From: Cordilura impudica
Lineage: Eukaryota; Arthropoda; Insecta; Diptera; Scathophagidae
Length of the DNA: 64,000 nt
Direction: 5' to 3'
Assembly: GCA_963682025.1 (NCBI GenBank)
Contig: OY821518.1
Location: forward strand, 224,793,070 to 224,857,069
Positions 1-11,694 of this stretch are shown here, piece by piece. The position numbers were made by a program, and so were the translations under genes. The notes under the pieces were generated by a model that ran no database searches, was not told the origin of the DNA, and saw only the letters and a list, made by a program, of their open reading frames with translations. Numbering within the stretch: position 1 is the first letter of the stretch; every line of letters begins with the position of its first letter.

Positions 1-427
1 CTGTGTTGTGCCTATTTCCAGTATTGGTGTAACTGTCATTTCTACTGAAACTTCTAGACGAGTTGTTATTTCTAGTCTGGTTCCGCTGTGAGTAATGTGG
101 TCGTTCATTTCTAAAATGTAAAACTGAGTTATGATTTACTTTTCGCTCATTTTCCAATTCCAATGCGAGCTCGGATGCTTCTTGCAGATTATTAGGTCGA
201 GCTGCGTATATGGTCGATTTAAAGTTCTCATTCAAACCTTTTTTAAAAATGTCTAAAGCTAATTTATTATTCAGTCTAATTATTACGTTTTTCTCTGCTT
301 CTGTTACGTCATTTCCCAGTTCCTCGATACCTAACTTGTTTTGGATAGTTTTCTTTGTATATGTCCTTCCTGGACTTTTCTTTAAAATTTTTAATAACTC
401 TTTTAATTTTCCAATTTGTTCTTCCAT
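1..427 (-). CDS. Partial Gag of an mdg1/412-like Gypsy LTR retrotransposon
   Basis: Read on the minus strand from an ATG at 427, this frame is open to the window edge (142 codons), so the C-terminal part lies outside. About 45 residues in there is a capsid C-lobe-like stretch with the pattern FKKGLNENFK-x3-YAARPNNLQEA-x-ELALELENER, typical of Gypsy Gag just before the basic nucleocapsid region. An Asn/Ser/Arg-rich tail follows, as expected upstream of a zinc knuckle. Gag would assemble the intracellular particle that packages element RNA. The N-terminal capsid lobe is not evident, so this ATG may be internal or the gene damaged. Element type and orientation are supported by the primer site and LTR at 1336-1976. 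Confidence 0.6.
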   Translation of the reverse strand, partial: MEEQIGKLKELLKILKKSPGRTYTKKTIQNKLGIEELGNDVTEAEKNVIIRLNNKLALDIFKKGLNENFKSTIYAARPNNLQEASELALELENERKVNHNSVLHFRNERPHYSQRNQTRNNNSSRSFSRNDSYTNTGNRHNT

Positions 428-670
428 TTAGATAATTTTACAAAAATTTTCTTTTCTCTTTTTTATTTTAAAAATAGTATAATAGACAATTTCATAAACA
501 ATATTTCTAACAATTATGTTTTCAATTATTTATTTAAAATAGTACATTTAAAAAAAAATTTTTTCTTCAATTATTAAAATTAATTTTATGTAATTTAAGA
601 ATATTATAATTGCTAATTGTAATAATATAAATATAAATAATATCTCTAATATGTCATTGAAAGGCATATT

Positions 671-874
671 TTATTTTCTTCTTATAAAGTGTTTGCTGAT
701 TGAAAATATTTTATCTATTACATCGGATTTTTCAATAGTGTCATGTAATTTCGATGCTACTCCTCTGATTTCACCCTGAATAGCCCTGAACAACAATATT
801 GTAATTGTTATAAATATAATCAATGGAAATACAATGCTTCGTATAATTGTACACATTTTATAATAAGTTTCCAT
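671..874 (-). CDS. Small ORF with one membrane segment, inside the Gypsy element
   Basis: A 67-residue frame between the two larger ORFs of the minus-strand LTR element. It has a hydrophobic stretch at about residues 12-30 (IVFPLIIFITITILLF) followed by a charged tail, so it could be a single-pass membrane peptide. I do not recognise it. AT-rich DNA readily yields such hydrophobic frames by chance, and no initiation context supports translation. Confidence 0.2.
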   Translation of the reverse strand: METYYKMCTIIRSIVFPLIIFITITILLFRAIQGEIRGVASKLHDTIEKSDVIDKIFSISKHFIRRK

Positions 875-927
875 TTATTTAAATGTTCTCTGATTTAAAA
901 AAAAATTTTTCTTTTTGTATCTGTTAA

Positions 928-1281
928 TTATTTATTTTTCTTGTTCTTTTTTTTGTTCCTTTTTATGCTGGTTTTCAGTTCCTCAATCTTTGACCAAATT
1001 TCTTGCGATTTTTCCCACGGGATTGGATTTTCTTCTTCCCTTACAATGCGTAGCAGGTCTGCTAATTTTCTCCGTTCGTGCACTAGCCGTCCTCCTCTTT
1101 TCTTCTTAGCAATCTTTGTGTCGACTATCGGTATTGCTGTTAATTTTTTCTCTGTCTTCCTCGCTAGGCTTTGCCTGTATTCCTCGATTGTAAGCCGTTT
1201 TGGTCCTTGTACCATCGGTTTGTATGCTGGTGGTGGTGTTGCTGGAACACTTAAGGATGAAGGAACGTATTCGTCGGACAT
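928..1281 (-). CDS. ORF1 / N-terminal Gag-like protein of the LTR element
   Basis: A 117-residue minus-strand frame beginning 70 bp downstream of the 5' LTR and primer site, where the first ORF of a retrotransposon lies. It has a Pro-rich N-terminus (about residues 8-25), a charged centre with TIEEYRQSLARKTEKK and WEKSQEIWSKIEELK, and a Lys/Asn-rich end. From memory, mdg1/412-type elements carry a similar small charged leading ORF; I could not check. It ends in a stop before the small membrane ORF and gag. It may be a real small ORF or the displaced N-terminus of Gag after a frameshift. Confidence 0.45.
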   Translation of the reverse strand: MSDEYVPSSLSVPATPPPAYKPMVQGPKRLTIEEYRQSLARKTEKKLTAIPIVDTKIAKKKRGGRLVHERRKLADLLRIVREEENPIPWEKSQEIWSKIEELKTSIKRNKKKNKKNK

Positions 1282-1335
1282 GTGTTTATATATGATGTTT
1301 AGATGAAAGTGTTTAAATTAGTTCCGAGGTCGTCG

Positions 1336-1350
1336 TCCAAAGGATCGCCA
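1336..1350 (-). promoter_or_regulatory. Primer binding site (tRNA-Arg-like)
   Basis: On the minus strand the bases right after the LTR read TGGCGATCC, complementary to the CCA end of a tRNA. The sister LTR at 2011-2414 is followed by the longer form TGGCGATCCTGCCAG. A TGGCGA start is compatible with a tRNA-Arg primer, as used by the mdg1/412 group; the tRNA identity is inference. Confidence 0.6.
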
Positions 1351-1976
1351 TGTGGTGTTATGAATAGGTGGTGTTATAAATATGTGCTGGTTAAAGGCTA
1401 ACTATTTGGGGTGTGGTCCTTGCAACCGGCAGAGTTTGCCACTGGTTGTGCTTGTGGTGTCCTGTGTTATGTATTTAGGAGTGTGGGGTTTTACAACCGG
1501 CAGAGTTTGCCACTGGTTGTGCTATTGCATTTGCCGATCTTACTATTGTAAGGGCAAATGGAAACTTTTGTAATAAAACTAAGGCAGTTGTTGCCGATTT
1601 AGTGTTTAAAATTCAAGTCTGTTTTATTTTGGGTTTTACACCCTTTTTATACAATTTGTCATGATCTAACTTATTCTAGCTTATAGTTAGTGTTACATTT
1701 GTTTCACTCAGTACTATGAAGGATCGTATTGCTTTATTCTACATTCCAATTACAATGTTATTTGCTTGGTATGCACTCAAATAATATGAGTCACTCACAT
1801 ATTATTTGTTACATATTTACATATGTACATGCCATGCATAGAACAGTTTGACTCATTATCGATATTGTCTGTTGCATATACACATTGTGTAAATGATATT
1901 TTAAATTGTCATCGATACTATTGATTGTCTGTTCTATGTATCATGTATGCATTGTAGACATGTGTGGTACACTACA
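1351..1976 (-). repeat. 5' LTR of the minus-strand Gypsy element
   Basis: The plus strand runs from TGTGGTG (1351) to GGTACACTACA (1976); in element orientation it starts TGTAGTG and ends CACCACA, the expected TG...CA ends. It abuts the primer site at 1350. Inside are two copies of a motif containing accggcagagtttgccact (near 1425-1450 and 1495-1520). The outer ~60 bp (1917-1976) match 2011-2075 in inverted orientation, so the downstream LTR belongs to the same family. At 626 bp it is longer than its 404-bp partner. Confidence 0.7.
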
Positions 1977-2010
1977 CAACCAATCTGGTTACTGAATAAT
2001 ATGTATATAT

Positions 2011-2452
2011 TGTAGTGTACCTCACTAGTCTGCAATGCATACATAGTACATAAAACAGACAATCAATAGTATCAATTACTAGTCAAACTGTTCTATGAAC
2101 AATCTAATATAATGCAATATTTGTTTGATCAGTAAGTAATACAATCCTTCATGATATCGAATAAGACAATAGTATGTGTAAGCTAAGTAATATATGAATG
2201 TTAAATAAGCTAAACCAAATTTAGAATGAAAAGGGTTGAAACCCAAAAATAAAACAGATTTAAATTTAGACAACTCAATCGGCGACATCTGCCTTTGTTA
2301 ACTTTTAATTAAAATTTCTGTTTGCCCTCTGTAAGAACGCCAAATATAATAGATCAACCAGTGACAAACTCTGCAGGTTGAAAAACCATATATAAGGGAC
2401 CACAAATCACTACATGGCGATCCTGCCAGTTTATATATCAAAAATCACTACA
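2011..2452 (+). repeat. Plus-strand LTR with primer site and a residual second LTR end
   Basis: The LTR runs from TGTAGTGTACC (2011) to AATCACTACA (2414), with complementary TGTAGTG...CACTACA ends, followed by TGGCGATCCTGCCAG (2415-2429). The LTR end motif AATCACTACA recurs at 2443-2452, 38 bp later, and the next four bases ATAT match the four before the LTR (2007-2010). The simplest reading is an element that lost nearly all its interior and second LTR, keeping the outer TSD. The 4-bp match is weak because the DNA is AT-rich. Confidence 0.65.
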
Positions 2453-3085
2453 ATATAGATATTAAAAATTGCCACGAAGCACGTAAACGTTATCCTCAAA
2501 TCAAGTTGGTATTTTAAGTACAATAGTCAGAAAAATGAAAATGAATTGCTTTAAATCGCAACGTAAATAAATTAAGATATTATTTATTTATTTATTCATT
2601 TATTTATTTCGAATTCCCATACAATAAGACATAAAATCTTATAATTAAAGTACAGGATTAGTACTAGGTACATAGTAGTAAGGAAATTTAACATTGTGTA
2701 TAATAACAATTAAAAATAATGAAAAATATAATAACAAAATAAAATAATAATAAAAAATTTTAATATAAAAATTAGTTATTTAAAAGCGATTTAAAATAGA
2801 AAAGCAATTAATTATAGAAATTAAAGAGGGCCATTTTAAATTGCATTACGTTGCTTATGAACTGAATGTTTGAAGGTAGCAAGTTCCAAAGACGAATTGA
2901 ATTAATAAAAAACTGTCATTCAGGGGTCGAATCGTCGCATTCGTTATCGAAATATTTCGATCGAAATTATTTTTTTATTTTCCAAAATAAAATACTAAGA
3001 GTAATTTTACTCTATCACAGATAACGAGTTATGGTCCATAGTTAATAGTAAAAGTGAAACGAGGTCATACGATTGTCCGTCTTCT

Positions 3086-4988
3086 TTAAATAATAAACCA
3101 AAATATGCAATTTCGATTGATTTTACTCGATATCGAATGTGACGATTTGCCCCCAGATGTTTGTGTTCGAAGTCTAATTGGTATTAAATCATTTGTTCTG
3201 CGAGATCGAGTGAACGATATTCTATTAAAAAGATAAGAAGGTTCACGGGTATATATAATTTTATGTAATAAAGTCAAGGTACGTATTTTTAGTAAATCAC
3301 TGAAACTAACTCCATACATTTTTTTGAAAATGGTGTAATATGATCATACTTCTTTAGGCCGTAAACATACCTTAGTATGGCGTTATAAGCTTTCTCCAAT
3401 TTATTTTAACTCGTATAATCACAGCTCGAAAAACTTCCGTATAACAAAGTTGGCATTATATATGTTTTTGCAAGTAATAACCGAATCTTAACCGGTGTAA
3501 AGTATTGTGTTTTCTACAGAATTCGTAGCATAGCATATGTTTTTCCAGCAGCTGTGTTTATGTGATCAGTCCATGTAAGATTATTATTAAAAATTATACC
3601 AAGATTCTTTGTTGTTCTTACAATCTCAATTGCTTGATTGTTTAGTATAACTTCTGGTTCAAAAGTTGATTTCTTGGATTTTGGATTAATCACCAGACAC
3701 TTAGATTTGCCGGGATTCAAGCAAAGGCCATTGGATGAAGCCCACATAAAAACAGGGTGTAAATGCTCATTTAATTTACTTAAGCAATCATCAGTATTTT
3801 AGTTGTTACTACATATATATAATTGAACATCATCAGCATAGATATGAACACTGCTGTACATTAGTTGCTCTGGTAAATCGTTGACGTATATTGTAAAAAG
3901 TAGAGGACCAAGGATTGATCCTTGAGGAACACCTTTCGATATTGGCAATGGTCGTAATATTTTTTTATTAGCAAAGACTGACTGTTTACGATCCAATAAG
4001 TAGGACAAAGAAAATTTAACAAAGTTTGCAGTTTCATACAAAGTATTCCATGATCAACCATGTCAAATGCCTCAGAGTGATCTAATAAAACAAGAAATGA
4101 CATAAAACCAGCATCAATATTACTCCGTATTTCCTCCGTGACATCAATAAGCGCAGGCACGCAACTATGCTTAGGCCGAAAATACTTTTGATAGAAATGG
4201 TAATATAGAAATAGGTCGGTACTCATTACTGGATTTCGGTGTAGGTATTATTTTAGCATACTTCCAGTTAGCAGAAAAGTACTTTTAATTATGATATTGT
4301 TGAATATGAATGTGATATATGGTAACAACACAGGAAGAATAGCTTTTAAAAACTTTGGGTGAATATTATCAAATCCTACAGCATTTGACTTAACAGCTAG
4401 GCAACTCCTTGATACATCATCTTGTGTTACACAAAAAAAAAAATAGCTGCTCAGTGATAGGTTGATTAAAAAAAAAATTACTATTCAAAGGTACTGTTGA
4501 CAGTCGTGTGAAAGTTTCATTAAATAATTCTACATCTATTTCCGTTGTATCTATTATCCTTGGTTTTCCAATACCAATGTCACGTATATTTTTCCATGTT
4601 TTTTGGAACCAATTGCAGAGTTGAAGACAGATGAATAGTATGTTGATTTAGCACTCTTAATAGCTCGGTTTACTTCTCTGGGTGCGTTACAATATTCTTC
4701 ATGTAGTGAATCAGTTTTGAAACGTTTCCAACGACTAAGAGCCCTATCTCTGTAAGCAATTGCAGATTTAATATTACCATTAAACCATGGTTTTAATTTA
4801 AAACTAGTTTTTACAGCTTTCAACGGAACCGACCTATTGAAAATTTGTTCAATTTTGTTTTCTAAGAAGTTAAGCTGACTTTCAGCAGATAGCATATAGT
4901 AAATTGAATTCCAATCAATATTTGCTAAATCAAAAGCTATGACAATATTATCCATATGTTTAAAGTCATAGTATGTGGCATCATTCAT
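3086..4988 (-). pseudogene. LINE reverse transcriptase domain, several frame breaks
   Basis: Pieces in element order. 4988-4554: pre-RT region with KPWFNGNIKSAIAYRDRALSRWK. 4226-4050: ALIDVTEEIRSNIDAGFMS then LLDHSEAFDMVDH, the fingers motif with the catalytic Asp context. 4041-3799: GVPQGSILGPLLFTIYVNDL and YADDVQLY, the RT active site. 3747-3514: GLCLNPGKSKCLVI and LGIIFNNNLTWTDH, thumb region. 3319-3086: C-terminus. Segments lie in different frames, so no functional enzyme is made. Confidence 0.8.
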
Positions 4989-5042
4989 AATAAGTTGGAT
5001 CTGAAAATCAAAGGTAAGAAAAATTAAGTCGTGCTTTGAAAA

Positions 5043-5570
5043 TCAGGACGCTGAAATCTGATCATAGAGTAAAACTTTTCCTTTATCGCCAACAAATATT
5101 ATATCCAATAGCGTGTTTGCTGTAGCTGAAAAATGGGTTGGAACTATTGTATTTGTTGGATAAAGTCCAACTGTTTCCATATTATTTACTAAATAATTTT
5201 CCACTAGAAGATTTGAGTTGAAATCGCCATATATAACTATATCTTCAAATTTTACAGTTGCATTCTCCAAAGTTTTGAAAAAATTTTGCATATCAATATT
5301 GTGATGAGGTCTGTATACACAACCCACAAGAATTTTGTTTCCATGTGCTGAAATTTCTACAAAGAGATGTTCAATCTTTTCCATTGGCTTGGATTTACAA
5401 TATAATTTACTATTTATTCTATTTCTAATATAAATAGCAACACCACCTGCATGAGTTACCCTATCACAGCGATATAATTTATAGTCTTTCAAATGAAAAA
5501 TAGTATCAGGAACAAGCAGGTCAAACCACGTCTCAGATACACATACAACATCAACGCCTGAATTGCGCAT
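5043..5570 (-). pseudogene. LINE apurinic-like endonuclease domain
   Basis: A 175-residue frame with the AP-endonuclease motifs in order: VVCVSETWF (about 8-16), RCDRVTHAGGVAIYIRN (34-50), VGCVYRP (82-88), IVIYGDFN (110-117) and NTLLDIIFVGD (147-157). The frame stops before the final SDH motif, so it is separated from the RT by disablement. In this family the domain nicks target DNA to prime reverse transcription. Confidence 0.75.
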
Positions 5571-5813
5571 TTATGTGACAAATATTTAAACCAGTTTTCT
5601 GCGTTGTACTACCTGAACAATTTGCCATAGAAACAAAAAAGATTTTTTAAAAAAACAACGCATGCATATTTAAAAGGGCCAAGAATAAAACATATTAAAT
5701 GACTGAAATTTTTCAAAAACATTCCGAAAATACAAATTAAAATAACATGAACATGAACATTAGATATTCGTAGATTGCCATAATATAAACAAAGCATCAG
5801 CAAACAATGGACA

Positions 5814-6363
5814 TCAGTTTTGGCAATAAGCATTATCATTACAAAACATATTATCAAGTTCATCAATAGAGTCGACACGAACTGGTTGATCATCTTGTCT
5901 AATTTTTATATACACTAAACCACGTTTAGTAAATGTAGTAAATGCCGAGTGTAATTGTTGAATTTTCTTTTTTCGTATCGCCGACTGCAATATTTTGTGG
6001 TTTGTGGAAGTCAAATTTTCATTTAAATAAAAAGGACGATCTGAACCAAGACCAATATGGTCTAAAATTAGCGTAGATTTATTAATTTTTCGAAAATTTG
6101 CAATAGTTTTCAAAATAAAATTTTTGTCATACGGAGAAAAAAGCTTCACCATAATTACGGCATCGGGAGAAAAAGTTTTATCTTTATTGTTGTGATTTTG
6201 AAGGCGGTATATTGATTTTACAGCAGGTAGGTGTATTTATTTGCAGAAATTCACAAATGGATTGAAATATGTCGAATAAATTTTCATCTCTATTGTAAGG
6301 TATGCCATTAATTCGCAGATCAGAAGCAATAATAGAATTCTCTCTGCACTGTATTTGTGTTTT
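5814..6363 (-). pseudogene. LINE ORF1 (RNA-binding protein), broken
   Basis: The frame upstream of 6220 gives ENSIIASDLRINGIPYN...DIFQSICEFLQ, and after a frameshift near 6215 the 112-residue frame from 6152 continues with MVKLFSPYDKNFILKT and KSTLILDHIGLGSDRPFYLN. This resembles the RRM plus C-terminal domain of L1-type ORF1 proteins, which coat LINE RNA. The N-terminal coiled-coil part is missing by 5' truncation. Assignment rests on motif pattern and position before the endonuclease. Confidence 0.55.
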
Positions 6364-6371
6364 TAGAAAAT

Positions 6372-8663
6372 ATACTTCACTTCACTTCATGAAAAGAAAT
6401 TTATGAATACATTCCGAAGTTAATATCAATTATATAAAAGTGCCAAAATGCAACTTATTTAATTTTTACACTATATTTTAAAATTTCACAAGTGATATTT
6501 GAATTCTAAAATAAATCGTTACTAATTTTATTCTAGTCACCATATAAATAAGCCTCCCGATATATATCTACCGATTTACAAGTGCAATATATGTTGTTGA
6601 AATTTGGTTCGTGTATATTTGTGGAGCACATAAGAAACTTCACTAAATATGATCTTGATCGGACCATTTTCGAACCTAGTTCCCATATAAAAAAACACGC
6701 TATAAAAATAAGAAAGTTGAATAACAAAATTCTTTTATGAGTAAAATAGAAAATAAATGCTTTTTTTTGTGAAATATCATTTACTTTCCATTTGTTTTAC
6801 ATATATTCTGGTTAAACTCATGTACTTTTTTAACTTCTAAATTTGGTGAAATGATTGTATCTGCAGTTTTGCAACGCAGATATATTTTTCTGTTGGACCC
6901 TTATGGGGTTAACTTATTTTACAAAGTCTAACTATATAAGTCAAATCAAAAGTGCAAAATAAAACCATATAACTACATTAAAGTTGTTTCGTATTTCTTA
7001 TTGCTAAAAGCCTTATATAGACAACTATTAACGAACTTAATTCCTAACCATAAAGCTGAAATAACAAAATAAATAAAATGTTAAAAATGTTAAATGGAGC
7101 ACGTTGAAAATTAAGACGAATCCAACAAAGCTCAAGCAGTAGAAAAAAATTTGGGGGTCAAATAACTTCTCATCTTAAGCAGCACAACAACACCAAAAAA
7201 AAATCTGAATTAGAAAAGATCTTTATTTAAAACAACAAAAAATATAATAAAAATAAAAACAAAATTAAAACTCTATAGTTTAATGAACCGTGTTAACAGA
7301 GACTGAAAGTCGCTTAAACCAACCGGCTGACAAAACAATTACGCGTCTTGAAAAAATTACTGATAATAAAACTAAAAAAAATTATGTTTGTTTTTCTTTT
7401 TTTAAAATTGATGATACGAGCTTAAATCATGAAGTCATCAATATTTGTTGGAATTTTAGTTCTATTTTTTTTTTTGTAATTATTGGTATTTAAAAAGATT
7501 TAAGCAGGTATGATGTTTGTAGGAAGTAGAGATGATTTAAGAGGTTTACAATTAAATAATCAAATGAAAAAAAACCACAAGGACGTTTGAAGTTGAATCA
7601 TCTAATCTTAAGGGAAAATGTTTTACTTTTTTCGAGATCAATTTATTAATAGATATAGAAGAAATTTTTAGTTACAATAGGTTAACTGTGGCATCTGCAA
7701 GCAGAATAACCTTGGGTCACTTAATATCTTGCGTGAGCAACATTTTTTTACCAGAGTAATTTGAGTAAAATAAAAAAAAAATAAGTCTATTAATGAAAAA
7801 GAAAACCTTTTTTTTTTTTGCTTCCCAAGTAGAAATATGTGAGGAATTCCATGTCAAACCGAACACCTTTTTGACATCCCCATATTCTTTTGGTTAAATA
7901 TTTGGCAGATGTAGTCTTCTTTCGAAAATGTTGAGTACATGTTTCCGGGGAAAAAATTGTTTTAAGTTCCCCGCATTTTAAAATTATCGAAAATATAAAA
8001 TTCCTACCGATATGTAAACATTAAAATTAATTATAATAAAAAAAATACTGAACAGAATTTAATAGTTAATGGGTCATTTTAAAGGTTTTTGTTTTTGTTT
8101 TTGTTTATTTTTATGTCTGTTTAATTTAATTTATATACTAAATTTACTCTACTCTTTTCGTTTTTAACCTTCATTTATGAACTGCGCAATCAGTAAAATG
8201 TAGAAAGTATACAATTATATTCCCACGTATTTGCTAAAAAGAATTCTTTAAATTTCAGAACGGTTTTTACGATCTATTAACCAACCGTACCATACAAAAA
8301 TCGATGTTTATAAACATGCATATAAACATTGTATACACATAAATATATTTATTAAAAATAATATTTTTTTATTTTTTTTTATTAAAAATAATATTTTTTT
8401 ATTTTTTGAGATTTGTAAACAACCGTGCAATACAAAAAAAAAAATTTTTCTGTGGTTTCACGTTTATACACATTTTTATTTACATTGTTTATCAATAAAT
8501 ATTATTATAAATTTATCAAGTATTATTAAAAATGTTTTGTTTTCAAAAATTTTCAAATTCAAATACTTAAATAACTTAAAATGGGAATCATCAAAGTCAA
8601 TTTCTACTAAAAATCGTACAGCAAAAAACAACACGTATATTGTACTACGCAATGTATGTATAT
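6372..8663. repeat. Gene-free AT-rich stretch with an old mini-me-like fragment (about 6540-6700)
   Basis: No coding region is supported. At about 6640-6690 the sequence TGATCTTGATCGGACCATTT...CCTAGTTCCCATATA matches the reverse complement of 40255-40315, so this is a decayed minus-strand copy of the repeat described at 40091-40865. Two copies of aaaaataatatttttttatt occur at 8354-8403. The rest is simple AT-rich sequence. Confidence 0.45.
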
Positions 8664-9014
8664 TAAGCCGGGTCGATTTGTGGGGAGGCAAAAAAATCGC
8701 CCAATTGCTCAGTGAAAATCGTATTCTAGGGATCAAAATAAGAAATTTTGCCGAAGGACCCATACCTCTAAAACGAATTCTGATGTCCCAACTTTTGACC
8801 TGTCTGTCTGTCTGTCTCACTTTGACCCATTTAGAGTGCCCCAATCGAGTCCAAATGTATGGCCGACCCAAACTAACTTTGGAGGCCCGACCCACTCATA
8901 CCAGTGGCACACCCCCTGGAACTCCCCTGGGGGGTTCCCCATACAAACATTTCAAAAAATCACCAGTTTTGGCACTTTAAATGAAAAAATCAGCGAAATG
9001 CCTATGTGTTTTTC
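8664..9014 (+). repeat. Left TIR of the 3.46-kb element
   Basis: It pairs in inverted orientation with 11829-12124. Landmarks in order: GGGTCGATTT near the tip, tgtctgtctgtctgtc at 8801-8816, ccacccccct-type GC-rich patch near 8915-8940, and aaatgcctatgtg at 8997-9009. It is much more GC-rich than the surroundings. Confidence 0.85.
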
Positions 9015-9353
9015 TTTTTGGAGTTTATTTTTCTCTTTAGAAATCTATTTAGTTAGAACATATGTAAATGAAAAAATGAATTTAACTTAGTAATAGAAAA
9101 GAAATTAAAAAAATTTATTAGAAATTAACGTTTTTTACAACCCTTTTAAAACCAAGGCATCACTGCGATGCATTTGCATGTCGTAAACTTAGTTGTGTGG
9201 GTTTTTTATTCAACACTTTTAAAAAATGAACGTATCACTGTGACACAACTGCAGGTCGTAAAATTGCTTGTATGGGTTTTTTAAGCCACCACAAGACACA
9301 GCAGGTAGAATTGAAATTACCATTTCATTCTTATTACCTCGTCTCGTAGACCA

Positions 9354-9360
9354 TATATAA
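9354..9360 (+). promoter_or_regulatory. Candidate TATA box for the transposase-like gene
   Basis: TATATAA lies about 130 bp upstream of the first ATG (9489), leaving room for an insect-type 5' UTR. Just upstream (9150-9290) are two diverged copies of a ~65-bp unit containing atcactg-x-gatgcatttgcatgtcgtaaa / gtatcactgtgacacaactgcaggtcgtaaa. In DNA this AT-rich the box could be chance; its position is what supports it. Confidence 0.35.
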
Positions 9361-9488
9361 CGCAACAGTTTTTGTGAATGCATTAAGTCGTTGTGAAGAA
9401 CTCAAAGTGTGAAGTGCCAATTTCAGATAAAAAAATATTTAAATTAAAATAATAAGTGAAGTGACCATTCCAAATCAAAAAGTTTACA

Positions 9489-11694
9489 ATGAATCCACCA
9501 TCCTCTACACCGCAAGATGAAGCAACAACAACATCAACAACTATCGAAAACCCAATGAGTCATATACCCAAGCATGATGTTGCTGTTTTTGGTGTGTCTA
9601 CTGATTTGACTGATCTTAATTTACCAACCCATCTGGATATCTTGAGATATTATTTTTACTTAAGCGAACGTGCTAAAACAGAACAAAAAAAGTTTTCCTA
9701 TAAATCATTCACTATTCAAGTACAAGATAAATTGATTGGAATTTGGGAAAAAACTTGGTATGGAAATAATGCTGAAAAAAAGTGTATGTAATAAATTGAA
9801 TAGATTGCTTGACAAATATCAAGACCAAATCAAGAGAAGAAACAAAACCCAACAATTTACAGAGTATGTAAAATCTCTGGAAACAATTTTTTACATTGGA
9901 ACATGTAAATGCGATTTGAAGGCAGCTCCATGTTCATGCGTCTTGGTTCCCGAACGCCTCAAAGAGTTTATGCATGATCAACATAATCAGAGAAGACTAA
10001 CAATGGATGCATTTGTGATGGAAATTGAAGAGCAAGGAGCAACGTGTATGTCATCAATACCAACATACCAAGATCCCGATCATTCAACATACGCACCGCC
10101 ACCGGTTCAAGAAGATATGGATAGAAACACAAGTTCACAATACACAGAGAGATACGATTGTTTTAACTTTACCTTGGTATGTGACAGATTTGGTGTGCCT
10201 GATAGAGTAGCATCAGCATTGGGAACCGCTCTTTTTCAAGATTTTAAAATTAAAGATAAGCATGGGAAACCTCTCATCATGGATAAATCCAAAGTTCGCA
10301 GAGAAAAAGAGAAATGCAAACGGTTAGATGATACCAATTTGTTAGCGTTTTCATTCGATGGCAGAAAAGATGATACTTTAACGATAGATAAAATTGATGA
10401 GAAGTATCATACTAGGATGGTAAAAGAACCTCATCTTGTTATTTTGAGAGAACCCAATTCTGAATTGATTGGTTACGTAAGACTGGAACATGAAACCGCT
10501 GAATACAAAACAATCAAATTAAATGATTTTTTCAACGATAAAAATATATCACTGGAAGCATTAATTGGAATATGCACTGACGGTGAGCCAACAAACACTG
10601 GCCCACACGGTGGAATTATACGACGATTCGAATTGCTGTAAAAAAGACCATTGCTTTGGTTCGTTTGCCTTCTACATTTCAACGAACTTCCGTTTCGGCA
10701 TTTGTTTGAAGCTTTGGATAAATCAACCAGCACTGGACCGAGGTCGGCAACCGGAAAACTGAACCGTCAAATCGAAACTTGTGAAACTCTTCCGGTAAGT
10801 TATTGCTATCACTCATTTATTATCATTGTCAACCATTATTAATTATTTTATTATTATATATTTTCAGGTGGTGGAAGGCTTCCTGAAAATTGAGTTGCAA
10901 AATATGCCCCCTGCTCCAGAAAAAATTGAATTTTCCACCGATTCGAAGTACCTATACGACATGGCCCATGCAATGTCTAGCGGCGTGGTTTCGGTGGATC
11001 TGGCTAACATCAAACCAGGGAAAATTGTACATTCTCGGTGGCTCACCAAGGTCGCTAGATTATTACGATTATATGTGACAACGGAAAATCCAGATGCAAA
11101 TTTAAGAATTCTGGTTGAATTCATAATTAAATGTTACGTGCCAATGTACTTCAATATCAAGTATTTTTCAAGTTCATTGGTTGGTCACAATTTCTAGAAC
11201 CTCGTTTACGCAAAATTGTTCAATCAAGTAATTAAAGATAATTCATATTATGCGCATTCGGAAAATATCTTGTTATCAATGTTGTTTGATGATAGCAAAG
11301 AAAAGCGCGACTGTTCTATCAAGAAAATTCTACGCTATCGAACCGATGTTGACGACCCAACGCAACTTAGAGCTTATAAAAAACCAGATATAAACTTTAA
11401 TTGCACAAGTTACACGGAAATGATCAATATGAATGACATAAATAACGTATTTGAACCACCATTCACGCGAAGCATTCCGTACGATACATTGAAAGAATAT
11501 TTAAATCAAGATGATCCACGTTTAATGATCCAAAAATTCCATCACACATACAAGGAACGGAACGACATGTTCAATTGCTAGCTAGCGTTTCCAAACGGGT
11601 TATACCGGAAAATGTAGAGGCTGTTATGGCGACGACATTAGAGAGCCGTGCGAAATTGCCCAGACTTGAAAGTAAAAAAGACTTCAAACAATAA
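9489..11694 (+). pseudogene. Transposase-like gene of the 3.46-kb element, unnamed family
   Basis: Starts at ATG 9489 (MNPPSSTPQDE). The frame shifts at an A7 run near 9775-9781, then stays open to a TAA at 10639-10641, continues in frame to a 73-bp intron (GTAAGT at 10795, ...TTTTCAG to 10867), resumes with VVEGFLK, hits TAG at 11195-11197, continues in frame to about 11570, shifts once more and ends at TAA 11692-11694 after LESKKDFKQ. About 700 residues in all. Motifs: Cys-rich CKCDLKAAPCSC early; LLAFSFDGRKDDTL, ICTDGEPTNTGPHGG, FVCLLHFNELPFRHL, HSRWLTKVARLLRLYV. FDGR and TDG sit where an RNase-H-fold transposase has catalytic Asp residues, like the D and C/H motifs of hAT enzymes. I recall similar unnamed proteins in aphids and cnidarians, from memory only. 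Only four lesions in 700 codons suggests recent death. Confidence 0.7.
10795..10867 (+). other. Spliceosomal intron in the transposase-like gene
   Basis: Exon ends ...ETCETLP, then GTAAGT; a T-rich tract precedes TTTTCAG and the next exon starts VVEGFLK in a frame shifted relative to exon 1. Conceptual removal restores one reading frame. A 73-bp length is typical of fly introns. Confidence 0.7.

Larger units (their letters stand above)
2581..6371 (-). mobile_element. LINE (Jockey/CR1-like), 5'-truncated, frame-broken
   Basis: A minus-strand non-LTR retrotransposon with, in element order, ORF1 (6363-5814), apurinic endonuclease (5570-5043), linker and reverse transcriptase (4988-3086), 3' UTR, and a tail of (TTTA/TTCA)n at 2581-2612 on the plus strand. 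The endonuclease-then-RT order with YADD defines the class; the exact clade is inference. The coding region has many frameshifts and stops, so the copy is dead. The 5' end stops within ORF1 near 6371, as in incomplete reverse transcription. Confidence 0.8.

Noticed and set aside
7290..7493. 67-residue plus-strand frame
   Set aside because: AT-rich chance frame with no motif or context.
9775..9781. Programmed frameshift at A7 in the transposase-like gene
   Set aside because: The gene also has two stops and a second frameshift, so decay is the simpler reading.
10473..11124. Minus-strand frames over the transposase-like gene
   Set aside because: Shadows of the plus-strand gene, which has motifs, an intron and a continuous frame.
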